Source of the DNA: Janthinobacterium sp. 344
GTDB taxonomy: Bacteria > Pseudomonadota > Gammaproteobacteria > Burkholderiales > Burkholderiaceae_D
Direction of reading: 5' to 3'
Length of the DNA stretch: 64,000 nucleotides
Assembly: GCF_900112025.1 (NCBI RefSeq)
Contig: NZ_FOKL01000013.1
Coordinates: forward strand, 58,909 to 122,908
The number at the start of each line of letters is the position of its first letter. The first letter of the stretch is position 1. The notes beneath the pieces were generated by a model. The model ran no database searches. It saw only the letters and a program-made list of their open reading frames with translations, and was not told where the DNA came from. Of this stretch, positions 30,286 to 39,295 are shown one piece after another. A program made the translations under genes and the position numbers.

Positions 30286-32259
30286 TCATTGCTGCCTGAC
30301 AGGCGCCACCGGGGCGGCCTGCTCGTCCGTGATTTCTTCCAGGGTGCGCACTTCGTCGACATCTTCCTTGGGCACCTTGGTGGTGTCCCTTTCCTTGTCG
30401 CTCGGGCGCTTGCCCAGCAAGTAGTAGTCCAGCGCCTTGCGCGCGATCGGCGCGGCCACGCCGGCGCCGAAGCCGGCGTTTTCCACCACGATGGCAATCG
30501 CGATGCGCGGCTTGTCGGCCGGCGCGAACGCGGTAAACAAGGCGTTGTCGCGCAGGCGCTCGGCCAGCAGCTTGGCATTGTACTTCTCGTTTTTCTTGAT
30601 GCCCACCACCTGCGCCGTGCCCGTCTTGCCGCCCACGGTGTACTGCACGCCGGCGAAGATGCGCGCCGCCGTGCCGCCCTGCTCGCTGGTCACGCCGACC
30701 ATGGCGCGCTTGATGGTGTCGATGTTCTCCTGCTTGAGCGGAATGCGGTAGCTTTCCTTCGGCACCGTCAGCGTGCGCGCGCGCGTGTTGGCGTCTTCGA
30801 TGATTTTCACCAGATGCGGCTTCATCACCACGCCATTGTTCGCCAGGTTGGCCGTGGCATGGGCGATCTGCAGCGGCGTATACGAGTTGTAGCCGGAGCC
30901 GTTACTCACCGAAATCGTGTCGCCGCCCACCCATTTTTTCTGCTGCGGCGTCTTGAAGCGGTTGCGCTTCCATTCCGTCGACGGCAGCACGCCCGTCTTT
31001 TCATTATTCAGGTCGATGCCCGTCAGCTGGCCGAAGCCGAACGGCTTCATGAAGTCGTGGATGGCATCGATGCCCATGTCGCGGCCCAGCTGGTAGTAAT
31101 AGGTATTGCACGACACGACGATGGACTTGTGCATGTCCACCGTGCCATGGCCGCCGACCTTATCGTCGCGGAACATATGCCCGCCCAGCATGAAAAAGCC
31201 GGGGTCGGAAATCGACTGGCTCGGCGTGCGCTTGCCCAGTTCCAGCGCGGCCAGCGCCATGAAGGGCTTGAAGGTCGAGCCGGGCGCGTAGGTGCCGGAC
31301 AGGGGACGGTTGACCATCGGCCGGTCCAGCGAGGTATTGAGTTCGTTCCAGCTTTGCTGGTCGATGCCGTCGACGAACAGGTTCGGGTCGTAGCCGGGCT
31401 TGGAAACATAGGCCAGGATGTCGCCCGTGGCCGGGTCGATGGCCACGGCCGCGCCGCGCCATTCGCCGAACGCTTCCTCGACCACCTTCTGCAATTCGAT
31501 GTCGATCGACAGGATCAGGTTATTGCCGGGGATGGCGGCCGTGCGCGACAGCGTGCGCATGGCGCGCCCGCCGGCCGACACTTCCACCTCTTCATAGCCG
31601 GTGGTGCCGTGCAGCTGCTTCTCGTAGCTTTTTTCCAGGCCTTCCTTGCCGATATGGTCGGTGCCGTTGTAGTTGGCGGCGTCCTCGCCCTCTTCCAGCG
31701 CCCTGGCCTCATTGCGGTTGATGCGGCCGATGAAGCCCACCACGTGCGAGGCCACCTCGCCCATCGGATACTGGCGGAACAGGCGCGCCTGCACTTCCAC
31801 GCCGGGGAAGCGGAAACGCTGCGCCGTGAAACGCGCCACTTCCTCGTCCGTCAGGCGCGTGCGCAGCGGCACGCTGACGAAATTCTTCGACTCTTCCAGC
31901 AGCTTCTTGAAGCGGCGGCGGTCCTTGATGTCGACCTGGATCAGGGTCGACAGCTCGTCGATCACGGAATCGAGGCTGGCGCTCAATTTGGAGGGCGTGA
32001 TTTCCAGCGTGTAGGCCGAGTAATTGCGCGCCAGGACCACGCCGTTGCGATCGAGGATCAGGCCGCGCGTGGGCACGATGGGCACCACGGCGATGCGGTT
32101 GTCCTCGGCCTTGGTGGCGTAATCCTCATGCTTGATCACCTGCAGCCAGATGAAGCGCGCCAGCAGCAGCGAAAAGCAGAAGAAGACGAGTGCGCCCAGC
32201 ACGGTCAGGCGCATGCGGAAAAAATGCAGTTCGCGCTCGGTATTTTTCAGTTCGGTCAT
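30286..32259 (-). CDS. mrdA: Penicillin-binding protein 2
   Basis: Elongation-specific transpeptidase of the rod complex. The 657-residue product has one N-terminal membrane helix (LTVLGALVFFCFSLLLARFI), the dimerisation region starting with RGLILDRNGVVLARN, and the transpeptidase domain with the active-site serine in GSTFKPFM near residue 328, SCN near residue 382, and KTGTAQV near residue 543. The C-terminal tail is charged. It follows mreD by 12 bases and precedes rodA, the usual rod operon order. Confidence 0.97.
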   Translation of the reverse strand: MTELKNTERELHFFRMRLTVLGALVFFCFSLLLARFIWLQVIKHEDYATKAEDNRIAVVPIVPTRGLILDRNGVVLARNYSAYTLEITPSKLSASLDSVIDELSTLIQVDIKDRRRFKKLLEESKNFVSVPLRTRLTDEEVARFTAQRFRFPGVEVQARLFRQYPMGEVASHVVGFIGRINRNEARALEEGEDAANYNGTDHIGKEGLEKSYEKQLHGTTGYEEVEVSAGGRAMRTLSRTAAIPGNNLILSIDIELQKVVEEAFGEWRGAAVAIDPATGDILAYVSKPGYDPNLFVDGIDQQSWNELNTSLDRPMVNRPLSGTYAPGSTFKPFMALAALELGKRTPSQSISDPGFFMLGGHMFRDDKVGGHGTVDMHKSIVVSCNTYYYQLGRDMGIDAIHDFMKPFGFGQLTGIDLNNEKTGVLPSTEWKRNRFKTPQQKKWVGGDTISVSNGSGYNSYTPLQIAHATANLANNGVVMKPHLVKIIEDANTRARTLTVPKESYRIPLKQENIDTIKRAMVGVTSEQGGTAARIFAGVQYTVGGKTGTAQVVGIKKNEKYNAKLLAERLRDNALFTAFAPADKPRIAIAIVVENAGFGAGVAAPIARKALDYYLLGKRPSDKERDTTKVPKEDVDEVRTLEEITDEQAAPVAPVRQQ

Positions 32260-32271
32260 CGCGGGCGCTCG

Positions 32272-32784
32272 TCAGATCGGGCGGTTGTGGTCGCGGTCCA
32301 CGGCGCGGCGCTGCGGCGCCAGCAGGATCCAGGTAACGATGGGCCACAGGGCGACGGCGACAAAGCTCTCGATGAAATTGAGCCAGCCGGGGAAGCGGCC
32401 CGAGACGATCAGACGTGTCAGCAATTGCAGCGCCTGCGTCAGCAGCAGCAGCGGCAGCACGTGCAGGGCCTGCGTCATGACGGGGAACCACAGCACGCGG
32501 CGATGCATCATGATGGCGAAATACGACAGCAAGGTGTAGGCCAGCGCGTTCTCGCCCAGCAGGGTCGAGTCGTGCACGTCCATCATCAGGCCCATGAAGA
32601 ACGCCACGCCGATGCCGACCTTGCGCGGCTGGTGGATGCCCCAGAAGACCAGCACCAGCGCGACGAAATCGGGCACGCCGACGAAATGCCCCCATGGCAG
32701 CAAATTGAGCAGGAAGGCGCACAGCAGGCTGAAGCCGATGAACAGGGGACTGACCGGCAGCAGGATGTAATGCGGGCGGTTCAT
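32272..32784 (-). CDS. mreD: Rod shape-determining protein MreD
   Basis: A 170-residue integral membrane protein with about five to six hydrophobic helices (PLFIGFSLLCAFLLNLLPWG, PDFVALVLVFWGIHQP, GVAFFMGLMMDVHDSTLLGE). GIAFFxGLxxD-type sequence is typical for MreD, a partner of MreC in the elongation complex. The start overlaps the mreC stop codon in ATGA, which fixes it at 32784; longer in-frame extensions lie inside mreC. Confidence 0.94.
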   Translation of the reverse strand: MNRPHYILLPVSPLFIGFSLLCAFLLNLLPWGHFVGVPDFVALVLVFWGIHQPRKVGIGVAFFMGLMMDVHDSTLLGENALAYTLLSYFAIMMHRRVLWFPVMTQALHVLPLLLLTQALQLLTRLIVSGRFPGWLNFIESFVAVALWPIVTWILLAPQRRAVDRDHNRPI

Positions 32785-33860
32785 CGTGTCGCCTCCTTCG
32801 GCGGCACGGCGGACGGCGCCGCTGCCGGTTTCGCTGCGGGCGTGGCCGCAGGCGCGGTGCCGGCTGGCGCTTTCGCCGCTGGCGCGGCAGGCGCTTTCGC
32901 GGCCGGCGTGGTCGTGGCAGGCGCCGCCGCAGCGGCAGCTTCCTTGACCGGATCCTTGATCGGCGCCATCTTGCCGGCGATCTTGCGGCCCGTCTTGACA
33001 TCTTCGGCGGGCGGGCGTGGCGGTATGTCGGGCGATGTCATCAAAATGAGCAGTTGGGTGTTGCGTTCGATGCCGGCCAGCGGCTGGCACACGACACGGC
33101 CGAACGGGCCGTGCGCATTGCGTTCGACCAGGGTCACGCGCGCCACGGCCAGGCCGGCGGGATACAGGCCATCGAGGCCCGAGGTGATGACGATGTCGCC
33201 GATCTGGATATCGGCGCTGGGCGCCGTGAAACGCAGCTCCATGGTGCCGGATTTGCCGCGGCCGATGGCCACGCTGCGCACGCCATTGCGCAGCAGCTGC
33301 ACGGGAATGGCCTGTTCCTCATCGGTCAAGAGCGTCACTTCGGAAGTGAACGGGAACACGCGCGTGACCTGTCCCACCACGCCCAGGTTGTCGATCACGG
33401 GACGGCCCAGTTCGACGCCGTTCTGGATGCCGCGGTCGAGCACAATCTTGCGCGTGGCCGAATCGCGCGTGTCATACAGCACTTCGGCCATCATGGTCTT
33501 GACGGGCACGCGCTCGCGCGCCTCCATCAGTTTGCGCAAATGGTTGTTCTCAACGATGTTGAGCTGCGCCTGCTGCAGGATCTGCGCGGAGGCGATCTGT
33601 TCCTGTTTCAGGTCGCGCACCTGTTTTTCCAGGGCCGACAGCGAAGAGAAGTAATTGCCGACGCCTTGCGCCACGTCGCGCGGCACCAGGGCCGCCATCT
33701 GCACCGGATACAGCACGGTGCCGACGGCCTGGCGCACGGCCGTCAGCGCGTGCATGCGCGAATCGACCAGCAGCAGGGCGATAGAAATGCCGGCGAACAC
33801 CATCATCTTGACGCGGGCGGAGGCGCCTTGTTTGAAAAGTGGCGGAGGACTGTATTCCAT
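32781..33860 (-). CDS. mreC: Rod shape-determining protein MreC
   Basis: A 359-residue bitopic protein that organises the elongation machinery in the periplasm. It starts MEYSPPPLFKQGASARVKMM, has a membrane helix near residues 18-37, a coiled-coil region (LSALEKQVRDLKQEQIASAQ), and the two beta-barrel domains (VLDRGIQNGVELGRPVIDN, GDIVITSGLDGLYPAGLAVA). The last about 85 residues are an Ala/Pro/Lys-rich tail, longer than in E. coli. An ATG nine bases upstream is possible. A terminator separates it from mreB. Confidence 0.95.
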   Translation of the reverse strand: MEYSPPPLFKQGASARVKMMVFAGISIALLLVDSRMHALTAVRQAVGTVLYPVQMAALVPRDVAQGVGNYFSSLSALEKQVRDLKQEQIASAQILQQAQLNIVENNHLRKLMEARERVPVKTMMAEVLYDTRDSATRKIVLDRGIQNGVELGRPVIDNLGVVGQVTRVFPFTSEVTLLTDEEQAIPVQLLRNGVRSVAIGRGKSGTMELRFTAPSADIQIGDIVITSGLDGLYPAGLAVARVTLVERNAHGPFGRVVCQPLAGIERNTQLLILMTSPDIPPRPPAEDVKTGRKIAGKMAPIKDPVKEAAAAAAPATTTPAAKAPAAPAAKAPAGTAPAATPAAKPAAAPSAVPPKEATR

Positions 33861-33925
33861 GACATCCAATAATCAGGCGCAGTGCGCCAACGTGCAAGCC
33901 CCGGTCAAACGCCGGTGCCAAAACC

Positions 33926-33953
33926 AAAAAAAGGCCGGAGATGGTTTCCGGCC
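33926..33953 (-). terminator. Intrinsic terminator behind mreB
   Basis: Read leftward, GGCCGGA and TCCGGCC form a stem with a seven-base loop followed by seven Ts. It lies between mreB and mreC, so mreB is likely transcribed separately or with partial read-through into mreCD-mrdA-rodA-rlpA. Confidence 0.82.
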
Positions 33954-33964
33954 CTTCTGTCAGA

Positions 33965-35008
33965 TTATTCGTAGGAGAAGATCGAGCCGAGCTTGTCCAT
34001 ACGTTCCAGTGCCATCCCGGAGCCGCGCACCACGCAGGTGAGCGGGTCCTCGGCCACCAGCACCGGCAGGCCGGTTTCCTCCATCAGCAGGCGATCCAGG
34101 TCGCGCAGCAGTGCGCCGCCACCCGTCAGCATCATGCCTTTTTCGGCGATGTCGGCGCCCAGTTCCGGCGGCGTCTGTTCCAGCGCGTTTTTCACGGCCG
34201 AGACGATGTTGTTCAGCGGGTCCGTCAGCGCTTCGAGGATCTCGTTGCTGGAGATGGTGAACGAACGGGGGATGCCTTCGGACAGGTTGCGGCCCTTGAC
34301 TTCCATTTCCTTCACTTCCGAACCAGGGAAGGCCGAACCGATGGCCTTCTTGATGGCTTCGGCCGTCTGTTCGCCGATCAGCATGCCGTAGTTGCGGCGG
34401 ATGTAGTTGACGATGGCTTCATCGAACTTGTCGCCGCCGACGCGCACGGAACCCTTGTAGACCATGCCGCCCAGCGAGATGATGCCCACTTCGGTCGTGC
34501 CGCCGCCGATGTCGACCACCATCGAGCCGGTCGCTTCGGACACGGGCAAGCCCGCGCCGATGGCCGCTGCCATCGGTTCCTCGATCAGGTACACCTGCGA
34601 GGCGCCGGCGCCCAGGGCCGATTCGCGGATCGCGCGGCGCTCGACCTGGGTCGAGCCGCACGGCACGCAAATGATGATGCGCGGCGATGGACGGAAGAAT
34701 TTCGAGTCGTGCACCATGCGGATGAATTGCTTGAGCATCTGCTCGGTCACGGTGAAGTCGGCGATCACGCCATCTTTCATCGGACGAATCGCTTCGATAT
34801 TGCCCGGCACCTTGCCCAGCATCTGCTTGGCTTCCTTGCCGACTGCCTGAATGGTCTTCTTGCCATTCGGACCGCCTTCCTGGCGGATGGCGACGACGGA
34901 TGGCTCGTCCAGGACGATACCGAGGCCGCGTACATAAATAAGGGTGTTGGCCGTGCCCAAGTCAATGGCCAGATCGGTGGAGATATACCTGCGTAAAAAA
35001 CCAAACAT
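33965..35008 (-). CDS. mreB: Rod shape-determining actin MreB
   Basis: Bacterial actin that forms membrane-bound filaments guiding cell-wall elongation. The 347 residues equal the E. coli length. The N-terminal amphipathic stretch MFGFLRRYISTDLAIDLGTA includes the first phosphate loop (IDLGTANTLIYVRG). The second phosphate loop is DIGGGTTEVGIISLGG and the adenosine motif is MLTGGGALLRDLDRLL. The start at 35008 gives the canonical N-terminus; an in-frame ATG at 35080 would add 24 unrelated residues. AGGACACTC precedes the ATG. Confidence 0.97.
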   Translation of the reverse strand: MFGFLRRYISTDLAIDLGTANTLIYVRGLGIVLDEPSVVAIRQEGGPNGKKTIQAVGKEAKQMLGKVPGNIEAIRPMKDGVIADFTVTEQMLKQFIRMVHDSKFFRPSPRIIICVPCGSTQVERRAIRESALGAGASQVYLIEEPMAAAIGAGLPVSEATGSMVVDIGGGTTEVGIISLGGMVYKGSVRVGGDKFDEAIVNYIRRNYGMLIGEQTAEAIKKAIGSAFPGSEVKEMEVKGRNLSEGIPRSFTISSNEILEALTDPLNNIVSAVKNALEQTPPELGADIAEKGMMLTGGGALLRDLDRLLMEETGLPVLVAEDPLTCVVRGSGMALERMDKLGSIFSYE

Positions 35009-35195
35009 GAGTGTCCTGTAGCGCATCGAGCTGCGCAAAAGCTGTTTATGGGGAGTTTCAAAGCGGGCGCTTTCAGGCACCCTGAAAATCCATGACGGCG
35101 ATTTTTCCGGGTTTCGCTTGGCGCTTGCGCAATCTTTTCTATGCTGCGGCAGCGGTCCATCAGCGCCGGCAACGCATTAACCCGCCATTCTACCT

Positions 35196-35201
35196 TATAA
35201 T
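35196..35201 (+). promoter_or_regulatory. Candidate -10 box for gatCAB
   Basis: A perfect TATAAT about 160 bases upstream of gatC. The -35 region is weak. Transcription from here would begin just before the outer stem of the structured leader. Confidence 0.4.
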
Positions 35202-35211
35202 TTGAATGCGA

Positions 35212-35351
35212 TTTGCTCAAAAACCATGGAAAAGTGCGACTCTTGCAGCCGCGAGTTACGCGGCATTCCTCGGTTTTTGTGAGCAAAAGAGCAGTAAATA
35301 CCCGCGTTTTATCAAAACGCCAACTTAATACTAATGCGCGGCACTCCGCGC
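35212..35351 (+). promoter_or_regulatory. Structured 5' leader of gatC (three hairpins)
   Basis: Hairpin 1: TTTGCTC-AAAAACC (35212-35225) pairs with GGTTTTT-GT-GAGCAAA (35272-35287), leaving a two-base bulge, and encloses a smaller hairpin GCCGCG-AGTTA-CGCGGC (35248-35264). Hairpin 2: GCGTTTT-ATC-AAAACGC (35304-35320). Hairpin 3: GCGCGG-CACT-CCGCGC (35336-35351), ending eight bases before the gatC ATG, where no Shine-Dalgarno sequence is visible. None of the hairpins is followed by a T tract, so a simple terminator is unlikely. Its function is unknown. Confidence 0.55.
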
Positions 35352-35359
35352 CATTCGCC

Positions 35360-35662
35360 ATGTCCCTGACACTATCCGACGTAAAACGCATCGCCCATCT
35401 GGCGCAACTTGAAATGGCCGACGACCAGGCCGTCAATTCGCTGGAGCAATTGAACAAGATTTTCGCCTTGGCCGAGCAAATGCAAGCCGTCAATACCGAT
35501 GGCGTGGCCCCTCTGAGCCACCCGCTGGCTGCCCATATGGACAATATCGCCCTGCGCCTGCGCGAGGATATCGCCACGGAACAGAATCGCCGCGACGCCT
35601 ACCAGGCCGTGGCGCCGAAAGTCCAGGATGGCCTCTATCTCGTGCCAAAAGTGATCGAATAA
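35360..35662 (+). CDS. gatC: Asp-tRNA(Asn)/Glu-tRNA(Gln) amidotransferase subunit C
   Basis: Small subunit that stabilises the GatCAB complex, which amidates misacylated Asp-tRNA(Asn) or Glu-tRNA(Gln). The 100-residue product starts MSLTLSDVKRIAHLAQLEMA and ends DGLYLVPKVIE, both typical. A longer frame from 35213 is open but runs through the structured leader and has no homologous character. No ribosome binding site is visible before the ATG. gatA follows after 63 bases. Confidence 0.95.
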   Translation: MSLTLSDVKRIAHLAQLEMADDQAVNSLEQLNKIFALAEQMQAVNTDGVAPLSHPLAAHMDNIALRLREDIATEQNRRDAYQAVAPKVQDGLYLVPKVIE

Positions 35663-35725
35663 GCATCTTTCGCGTTCTCGCTGAGTACGCTCGTCTTCCG
35701 CCGAATAAAATCAAATAGAAACGCC

Positions 35726-37210
35726 ATGCATACAAAATCCATCAAACAGCTGTCCACGCTTTTGCAGAACAAGGAAATTTCCGCCGTTGCACTGGCGACG
35801 CATTTCCTCGACCGCATCGAAGCGGACACCTCGAACGCCTTTTTGCACGTCGACCGTGCCCTGACCCTGGCGCAAGCCGCGCAAGCGGACGCGCGCATCG
35901 CCGCCGGCACGGCCACGCCATTGACGGGCGTGCCGATCGCGCACAAGGACCTGTTCGTCACGAAAGGCTGGCGCACGACCGCCGGCTCGAAGATGCTGGC
36001 CAACTACGCCAGCCCGTTTGACGCCACCGTGGTGGAAAAATTCCAGGCGGCCGGCATGGTCACCCTGGGCAAGGTCAACTGCGATGAATTCGCCATGGGC
36101 TCCGGCAACGAGAACTCGGCCTTCGGCGCCGTGCACAACCCGTGGGATAAAACAGCCGTGCCGGGCGGCTCCTCGGGCGGTTCGGCCGCCGCCGTCGCCG
36201 CCGGCCTGGCGCCAGCGGCGACCGGCACCGACACGGGCGGCTCGATCCGCCAGCCGGCCGCCTTTTGCGGCATCACCGGCATCAAGCCGACGTATGGCCG
36301 CGTTTCGCGCTTCGGCATGATCGCCTTTGCCTCGTCGCTGGACCAGGGCGGCCCGATGGCCCGCTCGGCCGAAGACTGCGCCCTGCTGCTCACCGCCATG
36401 GCCGGCTTCGATGAACGCGACTCGACCAGCCTGTCGCCGGAACAGGGCGGCGTGGCGGAAGATTTTTCGCGCGACCTGGATCAACCCCTGACGGGCTTGC
36501 GCATCGGCGTGCCGCGCGAGTATTTCGGCGAGGGCCTGGCCAAGGACGTGGAAGCGGCCGTGCGCGGCGCGCTGGCGCAGTATGAAAAGCTGGGCGCCAC
36601 CCTGGTCGACATCTCGCTGCCGAACACCGCCCTGTCGATTCCCGCCTACTACATGATCGCCCCGGCCGAAGCGTCGTCGAACCTATCGCGCTACGACGGC
36701 GTGCGCTACGGCCACCGCGCCACCGAGTACAAGGACTTGCAGGACATGTACAAGAAGTCGCGCGCGCAGGGCTTCGGCCCCGAAGTGCAGCGCCGCATCA
36801 TGGTCGGCACCTATGTGCTGTGCCACGGCTACTACGATGCCTACTACCTGAAGGCGCAAAAGATCCGCCGCCTGATCGCGCAGGATTTCGAGGCCGTGCT
36901 GAATGGCCCGAACGCCGTCTGCGACGTCATCATGGGACCGGTCGCGCCGACTGTCGCCTGGGACCTTGGCGACAAGACGGATGATCCGGTGGCGAACTAC
37001 CTGGCCGACATCTACACCCTGTCGACCAGCCTGGCCGGCCTGCCCGGCATGTCGATCCCGTGCGGCTTCGGCGCCGGCGAGAAGAATGGCAAGCGTCCCG
37101 TCGGCCTGCAAATCATCGGCAATTACTTTGGCGAAGCGAAGCTGCTGAACGTGGCCCACCAGTTCCAGCAAGTGACGGACTGGCATACGCGCAGCCCTGC
37201 CGGCATCTAA
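35726..37210 (+). CDS. gatA: Asp-tRNA(Asn)/Glu-tRNA(Gln) amidotransferase subunit A
   Basis: Amidase subunit that releases ammonia from glutamine. The 494-residue product has the Ser-cisSer-Lys triad of the amidase signature family: lysine in IAHKDLFVTKG near residue 73, serine in PGGSSGGSAAAVAAG near residue 148, and serine in GTDTGGSIRQPAAFCG near residue 173. It lies between gatC and gatB in the normal order. Confidence 0.97.
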   Translation: MHTKSIKQLSTLLQNKEISAVALATHFLDRIEADTSNAFLHVDRALTLAQAAQADARIAAGTATPLTGVPIAHKDLFVTKGWRTTAGSKMLANYASPFDATVVEKFQAAGMVTLGKVNCDEFAMGSGNENSAFGAVHNPWDKTAVPGGSSGGSAAAVAAGLAPAATGTDTGGSIRQPAAFCGITGIKPTYGRVSRFGMIAFASSLDQGGPMARSAEDCALLLTAMAGFDERDSTSLSPEQGGVAEDFSRDLDQPLTGLRIGVPREYFGEGLAKDVEAAVRGALAQYEKLGATLVDISLPNTALSIPAYYMIAPAEASSNLSRYDGVRYGHRATEYKDLQDMYKKSRAQGFGPEVQRRIMVGTYVLCHGYYDAYYLKAQKIRRLIAQDFEAVLNGPNAVCDVIMGPVAPTVAWDLGDKTDDPVANYLADIYTLSTSLAGLPGMSIPCGFGAGEKNGKRPVGLQIIGNYFGEAKLLNVAHQFQQVTDWHTRSPAGI

Positions 37211-37259
37211 GAACACACGCGCCGCCCAGGCGGCGCCAACAAAAATAAGCGAGAACACT

Positions 37260-38720
37260 ATGCAATGGGAAGTCGTCATCGGTCTTGAGAACCACGTGCA
37301 GCTCACGACCGAATCCAAAATTTTCAGCGGTTCGCCGATCAAGTACGGCGCCGAAGCCAACACGCAGGCCAGTCCCGTCGACCTGGCCCTGCCAGGCGTG
37401 CTGCCGGTGATGAACAAGCAAGCCGTCGACCGCGCCATCCGTTTTGGCCTGGCTGTGGGCGCCACCGTGGCGCCGCACTCGGTCTTCGCCCGTAAAAACT
37501 ATTTTTATCCGGATTCGCCCAAGGGCTACCAGATCAGCCAGTTCGAGGACCCCGTCGTCATCGGCGGCGCCCTGACCTTCGGCTATGAAAAGGATGGCGA
37601 ATTCGTCACCAAGACGGTCAACCTGACGCGCGCCCACCTGGAGGAAGACGCCGGCAAATCGCTGCACGAAGACTATGCGGGCATGAGCGGCATCGACTTG
37701 AACCGCGCCGGCACGCCGCTGCTGGAAATCGTCTCGGAGCCGGAAATCCGCAGCGCCGCCGAAGCCGTGGCCTACGCCAAGGCCCTGCACTCGCTGGTCA
37801 TGTGGCTGGGCGTTTGCGACGGCAACATGCAGGAAGGCTCGTTCCGCTGCGACGTCAACGTCTCCGTGCGCCCGGTCGGCCAGAAGGAATTCGGCACGCG
37901 CTGCGAAATCAAGAACCTGAACTCGTTCCGCTTCATCGAGGAAGCCGTGCATGTGGAAGTGCGCCGCCAGATCGAGCTGATCGAAGACGGCGGCAAGGTC
38001 GTGCAGGCGACGCGCCTGTACGACCCGGACCGCAAGGAAACGCGCGAAATGCGCAGCAAGGAAGACGCCCAGGATTACCGCTACTTCCCGGATCCTGACT
38101 TGCCGCCACTGGTCATCTCGCAAGCGTGGATCGACACGGTGAAGGCGTCGATGCCGGAACTGCCGGCCGCCATGCGCGCGCGCTTCATCAGCGAATACGC
38201 GCTGCCGGAATACGATGCCCTGGTGCTGACGCAGTCGAAGGCCATGGCCACCTACTTCGTCGCCGTGGTGGACAAGGCGGGCAAGGAAAACGCCAAGGCC
38301 GCCGCCAACTGGCTGATGGGCGATGTGTCGTCGACGCTGAACCGCGAAGGCGTGGATCTGGACGACGCGCCCGTCTCCGCCGCGCAGCTGGCCGCCATGC
38401 TCAAGCGCATCGCCGACGGCACGATCTCGAACAAGGCCGCGAAGGAAGTCTTCGCCGGCATGTGGGAAGCGAAATCGAACGACGAGCACCTGGTCGACGC
38501 CATCATCGATGCCAAGGGCCTGAAGCAGATCTCGGACTCGGGCGCCCTGGAAGCCATCGTCGATGAAGTGCTGGCGGCGAACGCCAAATCGGTGGAACAG
38601 TACCGCGCCGGCAAGGAAGCGGCGATCAACGCGCTGATCGGCCAGGCCATGAAAGCGTCCAAGGGCAAGGCCAACCCGGCCCAGCTGACGGAACTGCTGA
38701 AAGCCAAGCTGGCGGGATAA
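37260..38720 (+). CDS. gatB: Asp-tRNA(Asn)/Glu-tRNA(Gln) amidotransferase subunit B
   Basis: Kinase/transamidase subunit that phosphorylates the misacylated tRNA and accepts ammonia from GatA. The 486-residue product has MQWEVVIGLENHVQLTTESK at the start, then FYPDSPKGYQISQFEDPV, GIDLNRAGTPLLEIVSEPEI, and DGNMQEGSFRCDVNVSVRP, followed by the C-terminal YqeY-like tail. A terminator lies 19 bases behind the stop codon, ending the gatCAB operon. Confidence 0.97.
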   Translation: MQWEVVIGLENHVQLTTESKIFSGSPIKYGAEANTQASPVDLALPGVLPVMNKQAVDRAIRFGLAVGATVAPHSVFARKNYFYPDSPKGYQISQFEDPVVIGGALTFGYEKDGEFVTKTVNLTRAHLEEDAGKSLHEDYAGMSGIDLNRAGTPLLEIVSEPEIRSAAEAVAYAKALHSLVMWLGVCDGNMQEGSFRCDVNVSVRPVGQKEFGTRCEIKNLNSFRFIEEAVHVEVRRQIELIEDGGKVVQATRLYDPDRKETREMRSKEDAQDYRYFPDPDLPPLVISQAWIDTVKASMPELPAAMRARFISEYALPEYDALVLTQSKAMATYFVAVVDKAGKENAKAAANWLMGDVSSTLNREGVDLDDAPVSAAQLAAMLKRIADGTISNKAAKEVFAGMWEAKSNDEHLVDAIIDAKGLKQISDSGALEAIVDEVLAANAKSVEQYRAGKEAAINALIGQAMKASKGKANPAQLTELLKAKLAG

Positions 38721-38738
38721 TTCCCACGCCCCCAAGGA

Positions 38739-38764
38739 AAAGACGCTGCGGCGTCTTTTTTTTT
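38739..38764 (+). terminator. Intrinsic terminator behind gatB
   Basis: AAAAGACGC and GCGTCTTTT pair around a short loop and are followed by a run of Ts. It ends the gatCAB transcript. Confidence 0.85.
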
Positions 38765-38824
38765 GCCTGGCCGTTCCACTCATAAACAAGCTTGTCTAGT
38801 TTTTTTCCCATTCCTGGAAGGCGC

Positions 38825-38886
38825 TTATGGGGCACATAAAATTAAAGTATACATTTCTGTCTACAACGATTAATCTAGCTACATTG
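38825..38886 (+). promoter_or_regulatory. Promoter and possible operator of the BlaI-M56 operon
   Basis: TTATGG (38825-38830) and TATACA (38848-38853) are spaced by exactly 17 bases. From the -10 box onward, TACA-type half sites recur: ATACA at 38849-38853, CTACA at 38861-38865 and CTACA at 38879-38883. BlaI/MecI repressors bind TACA/TGTA dyads, so this stretch is a plausible autoregulatory operator, although no perfect dyad is present. Confidence 0.45.
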
Positions 38887-38911
38887 AAATTCCAGCAAGA
38901 GGAAAAATAGC

Positions 38912-39295
38912 ATGGCCAAGACTCCCGATATCCCGAAACCGACGGCAGCCGAGCTCGATCTGCTGCAGGCGCTGTGGCCGCTGGGCGCCGCCACGGCCAA
39001 GCAGGTACACGAGGCGATGGCATTGAGCAAGCCGGCCATCACCTATGGCACCGTGCTGCGCCTGATGCAGATCATGCACGGCAAGGGCCTGCTGATCCGC
39101 GATGCAAGCCAGCGCTCGCACGTGTATGCGCCGGCCCAGGCACAGGACAGCCTGCAGACGAATCTGCTGAAGGAACTGATGCAGAAGGCCTTCGCCGGTT
39201 CGGCCAAGGCGCTGGTGCTGGCGGCGCTGCGCACGGGCGTGTCGCGCGCCGAACGCGAGGAAATCGAAAAAATGCTCAAGGAGGATCAGGCATGA
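38912..39295 (+). CDS. BlaI/MecI/CopY-family transcriptional repressor
   Basis: A 127-residue winged-helix regulator. The DNA-binding part reads PTAAELDLLQALWPLGAATA, then KQVHEAMALSKPAITYGTVL, and is followed by the dimerisation helices (LLKELMQKAFAGSAKALVLA). AGAGGAAAAATAGC precedes the ATG. The stop codon overlaps the start of the M56 peptidase gene in ATGA, the classic arrangement of a BlaI repressor with its membrane sensor-protease. Cleavage by the partner would relieve repression. Confidence 0.92.
   Translation: MAKTPDIPKPTAAELDLLQALWPLGAATAKQVHEAMALSKPAITYGTVLRLMQIMHGKGLLIRDASQRSHVYAPAQAQDSLQTNLLKELMQKAFAGSAKALVLAALRTGVSRAEREEIEKMLKEDQA

Larger units (their letters stand above)
35009..35359. 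other. Divergent intergenic region mreB/gatC with structured leader
   Basis: A 351-base gap that holds the mreB promoter (TAGAAT on the minus strand near 35185-35195), a TATAAT on the plus strand at 35196-35201, and then a densely folded stretch before gatC, described separately. No additional gene is supported. Confidence 0.6.

Noticed and set aside
30178..33654. A very long open frame (more than 1100 codons) on the plus strand opposite mrdA, mreD and mreC
   Set aside because: It is antisense to well-recognised genes, has no ribosome binding site and encodes a composition rich in His, Arg and Ala typical for reverse frames of GC-rich genes.
35212..35359. N-terminal extension of gatC in an open frame from 35213
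   Set aside because: The extension passes through the hairpin-rich leader and has no family-like sequence; GatC normally begins at the chosen start.
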